From Dryococelus australis (lineage: Eukaryota > Arthropoda > Insecta > Phasmatodea > Phasmatidae), in assembly GCA_029891345.1 (NCBI GenBank), contig CM057002.1, positions 16,676,295 through 16,740,294 on the forward strand: a stretch of DNA of 64,000 nt. The letters run 5' to 3'. This document shows positions 49,790 through 60,395 of the stretch, in pieces. Below the pieces are notes generated by a model that was given only the letters and a program-made list of their open reading frames with translations, was not told where the DNA came from and ran no database searches. Within the stretch, counting starts at the first letter, position 1; each line of letters starts with the position of its first letter. The position numbers and the translations under genes are program-made.

Positions 49790-51130
49790 GTGATAATTGT
49801 ATTGTATTTACTTCACAGATCACAAAGTTGGTTAAGCCCAACTAAAGTCCCGAAGTTCCGTTCGCTTGGTCACCAGTGGGTTAAACTGCCCCATCGCAAG
49901 CAAAGTACATAACATTTCAGACCATACGGTCAACCCCTCACAACCCAAAAGGTTATAGTGGAGTAGCTGTAATCAGCCTCCACAATCGTATAAAACGCCT
50001 GGATTAGTTACCCGACTAAATTCCATGGATGTTGAAAGCTCAGAACCAATTACAAGGAAAAGTAAAGGAGCGGAGGTGCAAATACAGAGAATTAGTTAGT
50101 GAATGGGAACAACTGAGCCACCAGCTAACTTCTCAATTCACCAGGGAAGAAGTCGTGGCCCAGCTTATTACTGAATTCCACACCAAAGGGCAGTCCCCCA
50201 AGAAGGAGGTCAAAATATACATTCGTCGAGAAGTGCAAATTGTATAAACACATTTATCCAGCTGAGTGAAGCCATTTGCATGGAAAATATAATGTGCACT
50301 CTGCTTCCCTCGTACCGCAACCTTCTCAACACCTCCAAGCCCCAGTTGTTAGTGGAAGAGCTAGTCGAGAGGGCAAGGGAAATAGAGAGGAGCACTTTGA
50401 CAGTTCAGTATGAGCCTCAAAGGTAGCAGCCTCACCCCCTTGTCCAGTGCTGCAGTCAGCCAACCGCCTGCTACTTCCTTGCCCCTGCTACCTGCCGTAA
50501 AGTGGCGAATCCTACACAGCCATTCCTCCACCCCCATCTCAGACACCCACCAACAGTAACAGCACCACTCCACCACAGCCAACTACGGCCGCACCCCAAC
50601 CACAGCCAGCGAAGATGAGGGTGCCTGTGCCGAGTGGACAGCAGGTAGAGAGTTCGTGGATCGCAGCGCCTGTGTCATTAGATTTCGTCCCTACTCGCGA
50701 GCCCACGAGACCCACACTATAAACCGGAATATTTCCCAAGGAAGAGTAGCATCTCCTTGGAGCATGCCTCCTGCAATACTGGCATCACATTTGCATTTGA
50801 AGGCCACCACCTACACAAAAGTCCAGACTGCATACTGTAGATCTCTGGAAGTAAGTTCACCCTAGGGGTTGTAATCCCCAAGCTTCTGATATGCTAGAAT
50901 GCTCACAAGGTTCCTAATAAATAAACCACACCAGCATGGGGATACTCTCCTCTCCTACAAGCTAACCCGGACTTTTGTGCGAATCCTGTCGGAGTATAAG
51001 AGTCTCGTTTCCACTTCCTCTTTACTTTATTACCTCCTGAATAGAACACGTACAGAGGTTCTAATCCTCACTCACTGTCCATAAAGTGATGGGCCGGAGT
51101 CAAACCCTTTATAGGTACACCTGATTTTGC
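49790..51130 (+). mobile_element. Gag-like LTR retrotransposon fossil (copy E)
   Basis: The plus-strand frames read like a retrotransposon gag. A charged helical stretch (KERRCKYRELVSEWEQLSHQ at about 50,060-50,120) leads to TREEVVAQLITEF. Near 50,250-50,420 there is a capsid-like piece (LLPSYRNLLNTSKPQLL, then LVERAREIERSTL) of the kind found in the gag of copia- and gypsy-type elements. Pro/Thr/Gln-rich sequence follows. The copy is broken, with no pol and no clear LTRs. It may be related to copies A-D but does not share their landmark words. It lies in SRRM1 intron 2, antisense to the gene. Confidence 0.5.
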
Positions 51131-51730
51131 GTCAGTGTACCAGGTGGCTTAAAACGCTTCCCGTTCATGCATCAGCTACAAGTCAAAAAATTTAATTCTT
51201 ATATCACTATTATTTGTTAACATAACCTACGTGAATAGTATGTATGCCCCCCTCCAATTACCTTATTAACAATGAATATTGGTTATCTGTGAACCCTTAG
51301 CCAGTCATTATTCATGGAAATGGAGAATTTACTGAAGGTGCTGTTATTGTCTTTGTCAAGTCTAACCACTCATTTACAAAATGATCAGACCGCTAATTCC
51401 AAAAAATTTTGTGGAAAATGTGGAATGATTATGCAATAACATACAGTAAAAATGTTTTCATAAAGTTCTTGTTTCTCGGAAATAAATAAATATTACAGCA
51501 GGAGCTACCGTACATGAAACAGAAACAAAACCATTTTAACACTCACATGAACATCAGAATAGGAGAACTGTGCAAACTAATGATCAACAGAGGCGACACA
51601 GAGAGGTAACCTACACAAAGTAGAGGGTACACTCAACTTTCTGACACAACTATGAAAGTCAAATGATCTGTAGCACATCATTTTCACAATGCTGCTGTAA
51701 AAGCATTCTGAACAAGGCTGATCACTATAC

Positions 51731-51820
51731 CTTTTGGCTGAGGTTATCACCAAACCTCATTTGTCTGAGGAGTTTTTTCTCCTTGTCACTGAACCGGTTG
51801 TCCTGCTCTGTGGATGTTCC
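51731..51820 (-). CDS. SRRM1: SRRM1 exon 2 (conserved N-terminal leader)
   Basis: This 90-base exon encodes the 30 residues from GTSTEQDNRFSDKEKKLLRQ to MRFGDNLSQK. Its acceptor is TTGTTTGCAG and its donor AAG|GTATAG, in phase 0. The human protein reads GTSAEQDNRFSNKQKKLLKQLKFAECLEKK here. The leader packs against and precedes the PWI fold in SRRM1. The intron on its 5' side is 3.0 kb and on its 3' side 2.5 kb. Confidence 0.97.
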
Positions 51821-52099
51821 CTGCAAACAACAAGCACACCTAGCATGTAACTATTAGCACAGCCTGGAACACAAGTATAAACTACTTTACAATTTCCTAA
51901 AGCCCTGCTTAAGTTGTACTTCCAGGATATTCCTCTGCTTCGAGCTAGCCCCATTATTTCATTTATTGGTATGTACCCCTGTAACAAAGTGCTTATGTAA
52001 TATGTTTCAGCATGATTTGTAGTGCCAGAACATACAATTCTTAAGATTTTTCATTCCCCAGTTATTTTTCAGACAAGCTGCAACATAACTATTCAGTTT

Positions 52100-52398
52100 T
52101 TAACTCTTTTGCTGCGAGAAAAATTTTCATAATTTTTACCAAAAAAAAAATTATATAAATAATATTATTAACTTATTTCTAACACAGAAACTATTTACAT
52201 AACATATACAGGTTATTACATGTGCGGACTTGTATTTACAGGTTATTAGATGTGCATTTGTTAGAAAACAATTCCATGCCTTCCATGCCAGACACATCGC
52301 AACTTAGGAAACGACCCTATTCTACTAAAGTCGAATGCCGCAAGTAAATGATATTTTCGGCATTATAGAATAGTTGAACGTCGCAGTTAAAGAGTTAA
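52100..52398. mobile_element. 299-bp TTAA-flanked MITE (piggyBac type)
   Basis: TTAA is followed by CTCTTTTGCTGCGA, and the right end is TCGCAGTTAAAGAG followed by TTAA. The terminal repeats match at 12 of 14 positions. The TTAA on both sides is the target-site duplication made by piggyBac transposases. No coding sequence is present. It sits in SRRM1 intron 1. The length and ends suggest a non-autonomous element; a piggyBac transposase remnant lies at 58.4-59.6 kb, but its termini differ. Confidence 0.75.
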
Positions 52399-53505
52399 GT
52401 GTTCTCACTAAAAAACCTCATGTTTCCATGGAAGTCCTAGTAGAATGTGGCAGGGGAGATGTGCAGTAACATGACAATGTATGCTATATAAACTGCACAT
52501 TTGTAATACGTGTTCAATATATCTAGCATACAGCAGCACACGAGTCCAAAAAATTAACAGCAAAAAATTAAAATGTTCCCGTTTAAATGAATAAGCAACT
52601 TCTGCAAAGCCTAAAAATATAAACTTGGATCCCCCCAATCAAACACTTGTACGAAGTTACTGAAGTGAATAAATTACTCCCAAAGCTCTAGAGTTACAAA
52701 AATTGCTATTCACATCATGCTAACTTCACTATGTCATTTCATTATTGCTCAATTTTTACAAGTACGTATAAGTAAGTAAGGGCTGTGGCAGAATTGTCAG
52801 TGCTGGCAGTACAGCAACTTAGCTCATGCAGCTTTGCTACTTATTGACTTAGCGTAACATTATGTCAGCATAGCAGAACATATGAACACACACAATACTA
52901 AAATGCTGGCAGAGTAAGTCAGCGACATTAAATTTCTGATGATTCACACTTACGGCCTCTGCACCAAGGATTAACATGTGCTGCAACCAATACCTGACTT
53001 CTACAGTGGATGAAGTAATTCACCACATCACACCTTCAAATAACATAAAAATAAATTCAAGTTTATTAGCAAGAAATACCATTGGAAATAATCCAACTCT
53101 GGAGTGTGTGAGTAGGGATGAACTGCCTAAACTAAAAAGAAACTAATGATTTTCATTTACTGCTTTTAATGCTTGTCTGAGAAAAATCATTAAAATTCCT
53201 GAGCAGTTTCATGTACACTTTATTATACTGGATCTTGCAAAGCGGGTTTTGCACTTCTCTAAGCATGTCTTTGTCACACTTGACATTGCACCAAACTTGA
53301 AAATATACTTTCTCACAATTAATAAAATTATATTTAGGGTGCAGAGCTCTTGGAGAGCCAGAATAATTGAGACTCTAAAGTCCTAGTGGATGTTTCCATA
53401 CTGGTGCTGACTGAATGGTGCAGTGTTAAAATGGATATTCAGGTATGGAAATCATCAAGTTCACATTAGTTGGTTCTCATTACAAAAGAAAACATTAAGT
53501 TTTCC

Positions 53506-53549
53506 ACGGAGCCCGACATGTCCACTTGTGTGGACATGTCGGGCTCCGT
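53506..53549. repeat. Perfect 44-bp palindrome (20-bp arms, 4-base loop)
   Basis: ACGGAGCCCGACATGTCCAC is followed by TTGT and then by its exact reverse complement. No mismatch occurs in 20 pairs and the arms are GC-rich. As RNA it would form a very stable hairpin in the SRRM1 intron 1 transcript. It adjoins SINE sequence. Confidence 0.97.
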
Positions 53550-53717
53550 ATCAGGACTGGCTCATGGATGCATGCTCCTCTGAAATAAGCAGTCTTATCA
53601 GCCCTCCACAACCCACACCACAGTTTAAAACTGCCAACCAAGCATGTACAAAGTGCTTCTCTGTCACTACGATCACTAAGCAATAAATACAGCACCAAAA
53701 TAAAATGGTGAAAAAAA

Positions 53718-53832
53718 AAATGTGCATCATCGTCCAGCACAATTTCTACACGTGAAAATCCAGTGAAAATACACTGCTGGTGCCAATTTGCCTAGGCAAG
53801 TAGTCTGATCACTGCACCATTGCAGTCCCTTG
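53718..53832 (-). mobile_element. SINE family 1, 5' fragment
   Basis: The minus strand reads GCAGTGATCAGACTACTTGCC (A-box region), then GGATTTTCACGTGTAGAAATTG and GCTGGACGATG. These are the same words in the same order as in the copies at 27-28 kb. The 3' half is lost or replaced beyond a T run. Confidence 0.6.
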
Positions 53833-53905
53833 CATTGCTCTTAAAGTTGCTAGTGTAGTCACAGGCAAACTATTCCACGTTCACGCAACAGAGTGGGGGG
53901 AGTAG

Positions 53906-54146
53906 AAAGTATGGACGGCTCTTAATATCAAGGTTTAGAGAGCCTACGAAGGTGTAGCAAGAAGAGTACGGAGCAGCAACAGAATGTAAGGTCAGGGGAA
54001 ACGGGAGACCACCGAGAAAACTTTGTGACCAGTGGCATTGTCCGGCACGATTACCGCATGCAAAAAATCTGAGTGACATCACAGAGAATTGAACCAAGTT
54101 CATACAGCTGAGAGGCAAGTAGTCCAAACACTACACAACTGCCCCT
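53906..54146 (-). mobile_element. SINE family 1 copy
   Basis: The minus strand gives GTGTTTGGACTACTTGCCTC (A box), TGGTTCAATTCTCTG (B box), CAGATTTTTTGCATGCGGTAATC, GGACAATGCCACTGG and TTTTCTCGGTGGTCTCCC, ending in TTGATATTAAGAGCC. This full-length pattern matches the clearest copy at 27,838-28,067. No purine block follows it here. Confidence 0.72.
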
Positions 54147-54284
54147 TCACGCAATAAAAGAATTTGCGAGCAGAAATTAAGCCAGATTTAGTTTTAACAC
54201 ATATCAAGGCAAGGTTATGTTACTTGCCTCCCAGACTCCGTACAGGAAATACAATTCTTTCCCTTGAGCCCACTTTCAAAAATG

Positions 54285-54600
54285 TTTCATGGAAGAAATT
54301 CAAACTGGTGAATAAACTTTGGACCTGAGCCCTTTGGAAGGTAGGTGGACAAGACTAAACTCTTGTTAAAAGCTAGGTCATTAGACAAAGCAAGTTGCTC
54401 AATGAAGCAGAAATAGGAAGAACGTGACCAGGAACCATTCCTGCCTTTCCCTGGAGTGTGATTTAGTGAAACCCTGTAGTAGGTAAAACCAAAATCAGGT
54501 TGGCAGCACCAGGATCTGCAAATCAGATCTTCCCAAAAGCAACACCGAAGATTTAACACTGTGCCACACTGATCCGTCAAATACTTCGACTGTGAAGTCA
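54285..54600 (-). mobile_element. SINE of a second type
   Basis: The minus strand shows GGCACAGTGTTAAATCTTCGG as a tRNA-like A-box region. A central segment follows, CTGATTTTGGTTTTACCTAC and then TTTCACTAAATCACACTCCA, ending with GGAATGGTTCCT. This resembles the conserved body of widespread insect tRNA-SINEs (TGATTT..GGTTTTCC...CCTAAATC...CTCCAGG). It lies within 300 bases of SRRM1 exon 1. Confidence 0.6.
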
Positions 54601-54861
54601 AGAGTGTCACACGCACCAATCAACACTTACTGCCAATCAGAATACACCAGCTCCCGCATTGCCACCAACACTGTCTATTCTGCCACAGGCCCAGTGTTGC
54701 ATTCTACTATTCAGATACTGTTATGTAATTTATTGAAAATTAATAGTTCGCTAAATTTGAAGCTCCTCAAAATTATAAGGGAGACAAAAATTTTGATTTA
54801 AATCAAAATTAACTAATTCCAGAAAAGAAACATCAAACAATATATAAACGGCTTTACTTAC

Positions 54862-54873
54862 AGTATACATCAT
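54862..54873 (-). CDS. SRRM1: SRRM1 exon 1, coding start (MMYT)
   Basis: The coding start is ATGATGTATACT followed by a strong donor, GTAAGTAAAGC, in phase 0 with exon 2, giving MMYT|GTSTEQDNRF. In-frame stops TAG TAA lie 48 bases upstream of the first ATG, so translation must begin here or at the second ATG. The upstream exon (5' UTR) extends beyond 54,873 for an unknown distance; no TATA box or clear initiator could be chosen. I recall the MYTGT start from insect SRm160 proteins, while vertebrates begin with a different short exon. Confidence 0.85.
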
Positions 54874-54879
54874 CTTGAA

Positions 54880-56330
54880 AAAGTAGCCTACTGACGTTCC
54901 ACAGATATTAATCTTTTACTAGAAAAAACAAACAACCTGCACTGATTACGAGATATATACGATGTAAAAACGAATAAGCTATTGCCAGGAATAAAGTTTT
55001 AATAAGATAGGCATATGTTAATTCCTTCACTGCAAAGAATTAAAAGACACTGACATTCAAACACCAAAAAACACACTACATTCTTATTTCTTTATATATA
55101 AACAAAACCTATTAAACTCTAAATTGTACATTCCATCATTCCCAAATAACAATACCAAAGAATCATTACAAAAAAACAAAGCAGTCAACGGGCCCTTTCC
55201 GTTACTGCTGACGAGTACTGATCTATTTCAGAATTAGCCAGCAATAAGAAAAAAGTCGTCAATAAACAGCAAATATTTATATCCGTCAGTAAATTGATTC
55301 TTTCGGAGCGTCTAGCAATAATATTCCCGCACGCAGGAAAATTTAAAACAAGTGACATGAACCACGTATCAACCCTCAGCCCATTCCCCACAGCGTATTT
55401 CAATACATCTAAAATTACCACATCGCTACGAGAGAGCACTAGCATAAGGCAAACAGTATTCACGTGTTTGCGTGTGCAGGTACTGTAAATAAGTGTTTAC
55501 TTATTTCTCAAAAGGCCTCTTTAAATATTCCGAGTGTATCGTTATTTCAGGCAAAGCGTCATTATTATATATTTTATTTCTTTACACATGTGATACAAGC
55601 ACGTGCCGCAAAGTGTAGTTGTTGCACAAAAATTTATCCACCTAACGGGGTTGCACCAAGACAGTAGAGTTAATGTTTACATAATTTGCTCACGAGTTTT
55701 TTCGCCAGTTTTATTCCGATTATTTAATTATTAAAGGGGCTGTGAGCAGCTCTACGCATAAGTTATAGCAAACTCTGTGAGTACCTGCATAGTTTGCCAG
55801 AGCTAAGCATTATTGAATTAACCCTTTTTGAAGATGTTGTTTAACTTATAATATTATATATTATGATAAAATTATAAAATATTAACTCAAAAATTAGCTC
55901 AATACATTTATTTACTAGCAATGCCTTTACTGTTGCTACCCACACCATAATAATTTATAGATAAACACAGGTATTTAACTTGTTAAAAATCTATTAGAAA
56001 TGTGATAAAATAATTTTTTTTTATCGTAGCTTTAGCCATAGCTTATGAGAAAATATAAAATTTCAGCACATTTCAAAATCACCCCTGACACCCCCTCCTC
56101 CATACTTCTACAACAATAGCACACTTAAATTCTAACAGACATTATATTGTGTGTCTTTTCTTTTTCTTTTTTTTCCCAGGATATGAGCCCAGAACCCCAT
56201 GTTGAAAACTATTCCTTCTAGACACAGTATTGGAATTTTTCAGCCACTGCCATCTTTGATTTCGTGATCAATGCGTACAAGCCCGGTTCATTGATAAATA
56301 CGGCATGTGGCTGCATATTCAAAGGGGTGA
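54880..56330. other. Upstream flank of SRRM1: nothing recognised
   Basis: The 5' UTR and promoter of SRRM1 must lie in the first part of this stretch, but no diagnostic element can be picked. Beyond it the sequence is AT-rich with no supported gene. Confidence 0.4.
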
Positions 56331-56339
56331 ACGAATCGT

Positions 56340-57120
56340 TCAGGCCTATATCAGCGTATTATTGCCTATACTTTTCTCTGGCATGATCTCTGATTAACAA
56401 ACACTTTGTGTAGTCACCAAAACTAATCTCATTTCTGACTACAACGTTTTTCACACGCTTTGCTCTTTGCTTTACACCACCCTCCACATTTATTGCATAC
56501 ATTTTCGATTTCAAACCAATAAATTCTTCCATTATTTTTCCATTACATTCATCTTTCATTTTACCAAATATTTTGTTTTTAACTAATGGTATACCATATA
56601 GGTTATATTTTCTATAGTTAGAAGTATCAAAATGGTCGACCATTTCTTTCATGTCACCGTAAAAGTCTGGTGTTTATATATAATAGATTTACGAATCAGT
56701 ATCTTGTTAGCACAGTTCAACATTTTCCACATACTTTGACTTCATTATATTATAGTGGAAATCATACAATAAGACTTTCGATAGATCGAGTATACTCATC
56801 CCAACATAAAAGGATTTGTTAAAGCACAGTTTTGTTTTATTCATATGAACTGCAACCAAAGAGCTAGTAAATATAGTCCTATCTTTGAAGTTTGGTTTAG
56901 CCACTAGTTTATCGATTTGCTTAGAACTCTGTGCACAGCTGTTTATCCACTCTGTTTCTAATATTCTGCATTGTTTTTCCAAAAACGGAATTGTTCATTA
57001 GCATGTAGAAATCTTTTTCAAAGTCATTTGTAGACATATAGCAGGTTCTTTACACTTGGATACTGATGATATAAAATTGTTCATGCAAAATCGATCGATG
57101 CTCTCAGAATGCCATCTGTT
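56340..57120 (-). mobile_element. Polinton-type protein-primed DNA polymerase B fossil (C-terminal part)
   Basis: Minus-strand pieces carry the palm and thumb landmarks of the protein-primed family-B polymerase of Polintons and related virus-like elements. FYVGMSILDLSKVLLYDFHY (about 56,830-56,770) is the strongest. HFDTSNYRKYNLYGIP and KIFGKMKDECNGKIMEEFIG, then LKSKMYAINVEGG, form the C-terminal block. Sequence just before 56,982 resembles the NSVFGKTMENVR region. Two open stretches of 91 and 97 codons remain and the rest is interrupted, so the fragment is broken. No capsid gene was seen nearby. The family assignment (Polinton or the related adinto-like elements) is from recalled family features. 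Confidence 0.78.
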
Positions 57121-57124
57121 TTGC

Positions 57125-58015
57125 ATGGGCTAAGGCGCATCGTGAAAAGTTAAAAAACACAAAGCACAGAATTATGGAAAACCAGAATAATATCGATACC
57201 AATGTGGTATTGGCTGGCACCACTACAGGAATTACTTCTATAAACTTATTGAGTCGTTCAAATTCAGTCCATACTCATTGTTTCCTAATCGGTATCAGGT
57301 CATTTACAAAACTTATTATGTATGGAGTTGGGATTTTTAGCCTTCGACGTCTATACAAAGTGAAAAGAACACGGCATGTACATGATATATTTTAACCTTA
57401 TTTATTCTTATATTGAGGAAAGTAGCAATTAAAAAATTAATATGAGAGATTGTGTTTCTTATAATAACATTTTAAATTAAAAAGGCGAAACACTTTTGTG
57501 CCTACATACAGGCTTAGTTTTGCAAAGAATGAAGTTTTTGTGTATATTTTGCCAACAAAAAAAGTGCAAACATATGCTTATTTCAAAAATTAAAATTCAA
57601 CTGAAGTACATCAGATCCGGTCCCGTTATACTTGCTAGCTGCCCTTTTTGTCGGGGAGTGCAGGTTTTGCCGATTCCATTGATGACAAAGGGCAAAGAAT
57701 TGACTTTGTTTTGGCAGGTGTGTCGGCACTGCATTTTTACCAGTATGTAGCACTGTGGAAATTTGCCCTGAACGAAGTCGACAATCATCAAGTTTATATG
57801 TATGAAAGGCGATTGCATAAAACTACAGGCTTATAACCTTACTTTCTACTTTTTCCAATTTTTTAATAATTACACACACAAGCTAACTTATTGGTTCTGA
57901 GCAAATATACTAATTCTTAACAACGAAAATACGAATTGTGTGGAGTTTCTTACAGCTAGTAAACTTCGACTTGAAAATCTCATAAGCTGTAATGAAAATT
58001 ATATATGTAGTGTTA
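57125..58015. other. Unassigned sequence between Polinton and piggyBac remnants
   Basis: Plus-strand frames of 73, 84 and 62 codons (57,174-57,836) are present. One contains CIFCQQKKCKHML and CPFCRGVQV, two Cys-pairs that could be a decayed zinc-binding stretch or chance. Nothing can be named. Confidence 0.3.
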
Positions 58016-58439
58016 CTTTAACCATTGACTCGTGAGGTGGTCTTTTTGTTACATATCTGATGAGGTGGGGTTGGAGATACCCCAAAATAAATTTTTTTTT
58101 TTTTTCTATAAAACTGGTACATATGAAATATTTACGTGATGGTGTTTGTCGTTCAGTGTAGTGTGCAGTTTCCATTCCGGTTCAAATGGAAAACATGTTG
58201 GGTGAAGTGGAATGGTCAAAGGATAAGGTGATTATCAGTGAACATACAAAACCAAGAATAAACACGGAAACAATTATTCAGTGAGCAAAAAAAATACTGT
58301 ATGGACCACAAAAATTTCATAAAATGTTAAGGTGATAAGATCCACGACAATTCCAAAACTAGAACAAATATCCAACTCTTCTGACTTCCGAGCACTAATT
58401 CAGGAAGGTCCATTTAACATAACACCTGAAGAAAAAAAA

Positions 58440-59622
58440 CACATAAAACTTTATGAGGTTTGGTGTTTTAGAGACAGCTTCTTGTCGTTGGTCCTGGGAC
58501 ATTTGCCGCACCTCACTTGCCTGTAAAGTTGAAGAGGATTCTCTGGACATGCGTTTTTCTTCAATATATATTCAATACTGAGCCGTATCTCACGAGGAAG
58601 GTGTCCACTCAGTATCTTTGTATTTAGTCGAGGTTCTGCTATTTCTTTAGCAAAAGCTTGATAAATTCAAGTGTACTTTGCTTCGGGTTTTCAGGAAAGG
58701 CACAAAAGAGAACATAGCATTGACGAGGCTGATATTGAACAATGCATAGAAGATAGTAAGCGGTCATCTTCTTGTTCGCCAGCTCGTTGAATACAAGGTG
58801 TACTTTTCGTCGAGGGTATCTACACCTCCTTTCGTGGAGTTGTAGAACTCTAATATCTCCGGTTTGCTAGAACTTGGATCTGTATTTTTTGTTTGATGCA
58901 TCGAGGATACCGAAAGAACTGCCTTGTTTTTCTTTGTTACAAATTAAATCAAAGTTAGATCACTTGTGAATCCATACATGGCCAACTTCTCTTCCCTTGA
59001 TATAGAAGTAATAAATTCTTATGGCACTTCTCTTTTGTTATTTTTCAGGGTACCCACATATGCAAGTCGTCTCTTTTTCAACTCTAAAACCAGCTCGATA
59101 GAAGAAAACCAGTTATCTGCTGTTATGTTTCTGTTCATCTTCTGTATAGGCATAGATAAGTGCAACACAGACCGAGTTGGCTTTCCCAGTTTATTCTCTG
59201 CATCAGTTAGTGTTCGTCTGTCACTGCCTTTTCCGAGTAGACGTAACCATTGAGAAAGAAGTGGGTTTTTGAATCAGTTAGAGTCATTATTTTTATACCA
59301 TACTTTCGAGGTTTATTGGGGATGTACACTTTCATTCTACACACGCCCCTAAATCCAACAATCATTTCATCTACACAAGCATATTCCCCAATACAGTAAC
59401 ACACCCGGCAGTTCTTTACGAACTCTTCAAACACCCAGGTGATTGCAGCAGTGGGGTCCATCTTCTTCCTCTCCTCATGATCGGAAAGATTGTCAAAGCA
59501 GATGAACAGTAAAATGACATAGACCCGCTTCAAGGGCATTGAACAGCAGAGAATGTCCCGTCCAGTTCCGTCAGTGGCAAACAGCGCTTGGAGATCTTCC
59601 CTATTGGACTTGAAGACTAATT
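58440..59622 (-). pseudogene. piggyBac transposase remnant
   Basis: Minus-strand pieces follow the piggyBac (DDE_Tnp_1_7) transposase in order: REDLQALFATDGTGRDI (about 59,610-59,555), then a 110-codon frame with CVDEMIVGFRG and YIPNKPRKYGIKI carrying the first catalytic Asp. NITADNWFSSIELVLELKK with the second Asp lies near 59,130. STKGGVDTLDEKY with the third Asp lies near 58,830, and a Cys-rich end, RCGKCPRTNDKK, near 58,500. The N-terminal third is absent and several stops and frameshifts break the rest, so it is inactive. A TTAA followed by CCATTGACTCGTGAGG at 58,018 may be its 3' terminus. It lies 3.6 kb or more upstream of SRRM1. Confidence 0.88.
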
Positions 59623-59799
59623 AAAACATGAATATTCCCAGGAAAGCCTTGAGCGCAACAATATCAATATCCCTTTAATCATACCGATTCTCATATGATA
59701 GTATGTTAAAATATTCAAATATATCTTTCTGACAAGCAAATATCTATATCTGTGACATTCTTATTGGTTCTATTTACTTCTTACTGTCCCACAGACCTG

Positions 59800-60395
59800 T
59801 TTATAGGAATAAAACTCTCTTAAATATAGAATACTGAGACTACACGATGCTTGTCTTCCATTTGCATTCAAACATGTCAGACAAAGGTAGTTATAAACAA
59901 CCAAAATATCTCCTGGCTAAATTAACGCAGCTTACACCTAATCACAGACATTTAGTCACAAAGACATGCTAAGCGTCCCCATTCAAGGTACTGCTATTTA
60001 CTGAAAATAATACACTGATCTAGCTATGTAGCATGCAAACTCTGGAATGACTCGGGGCCAGAATTGGAATCCAATCAAAGCAAACTCAAAACACGTTGCT
60101 TTAGTAGGTCTATGAATATTCCTTAACAAGTTATATTCGTAACTGACATATGTTTGTAATGGAAAACTATGTCTCAAGTAGTCCGGATTACATAGTACAG
60201 TTTGTAGTGTAAGTAAGATAAAAATATTTGTGTATGTAATTAAATTTTGCTAAGTATATTTTTATTTCTTCCAATGCTGGTGTATATATAACTGACATGC
60301 ATGTCACATTGTTTGTAAACTGGCATATACTGTATCTTAACAGTATGCAGTTGAATAAAACATAAAAATAAAAAAATAAATAAATAGTGTTTGCA
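59800..60395 (+). mobile_element. LINE-like 3' end
   Basis: Plus-strand sequence near 60,030-60,095 reads ACKLWNDSGPELESNQSKLK, resembling the (A)RLWNSLP...SxxxFKxxLK end of jockey/CR1-type reverse transcriptases. About 290 bases of AT-rich UTR then end in a degenerate (AAATAAAT) tail at 60,355-60,390. There are no target duplications that I can see. It is a 5'-truncated, decayed copy if the call is right. Confidence 0.4.

Larger units (their letters stand above)
13537..54873 (-). other. SRRM1: SRRM1 (SRm160) gene, 5' six coding exons
   Basis: This entry gives the gene extent; the exons are listed separately. Exons 54,873-54,862, 51,820-51,731, 49,190-49,065, 35,999-35,829, 24,879-24,788 and 13,859-13,537 have AG acceptors and GT donors where expected, and their phases fit (0,0,0,0,2, then 1). 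They encode 814 coding bases, about 271 residues: an N-terminal conserved leader, a complete PWI domain split over exons 2 to 4, a charged helix, and an SR/K-rich tract. SRRM1 is a nuclear co-activator of pre-mRNA splicing and 3'-end formation. Its PWI domain binds RNA and DNA, and its SR regions contact SR proteins and snRNPs. Vertebrate and fly relatives are about 900-950 residues, so most of the SR-rich C-terminus is still missing. It must lie below 13,537 or in small exons I did not detect. The introns are heavily loaded with transposons. Confidence 0.9.

Noticed and set aside
57496-57836. Cys-containing plus-strand frames resembling a zinc ribbon
   Set aside because: Two Cys-x2-Cys pairs in different contexts are not enough; no family recognised and the spacing is irregular.
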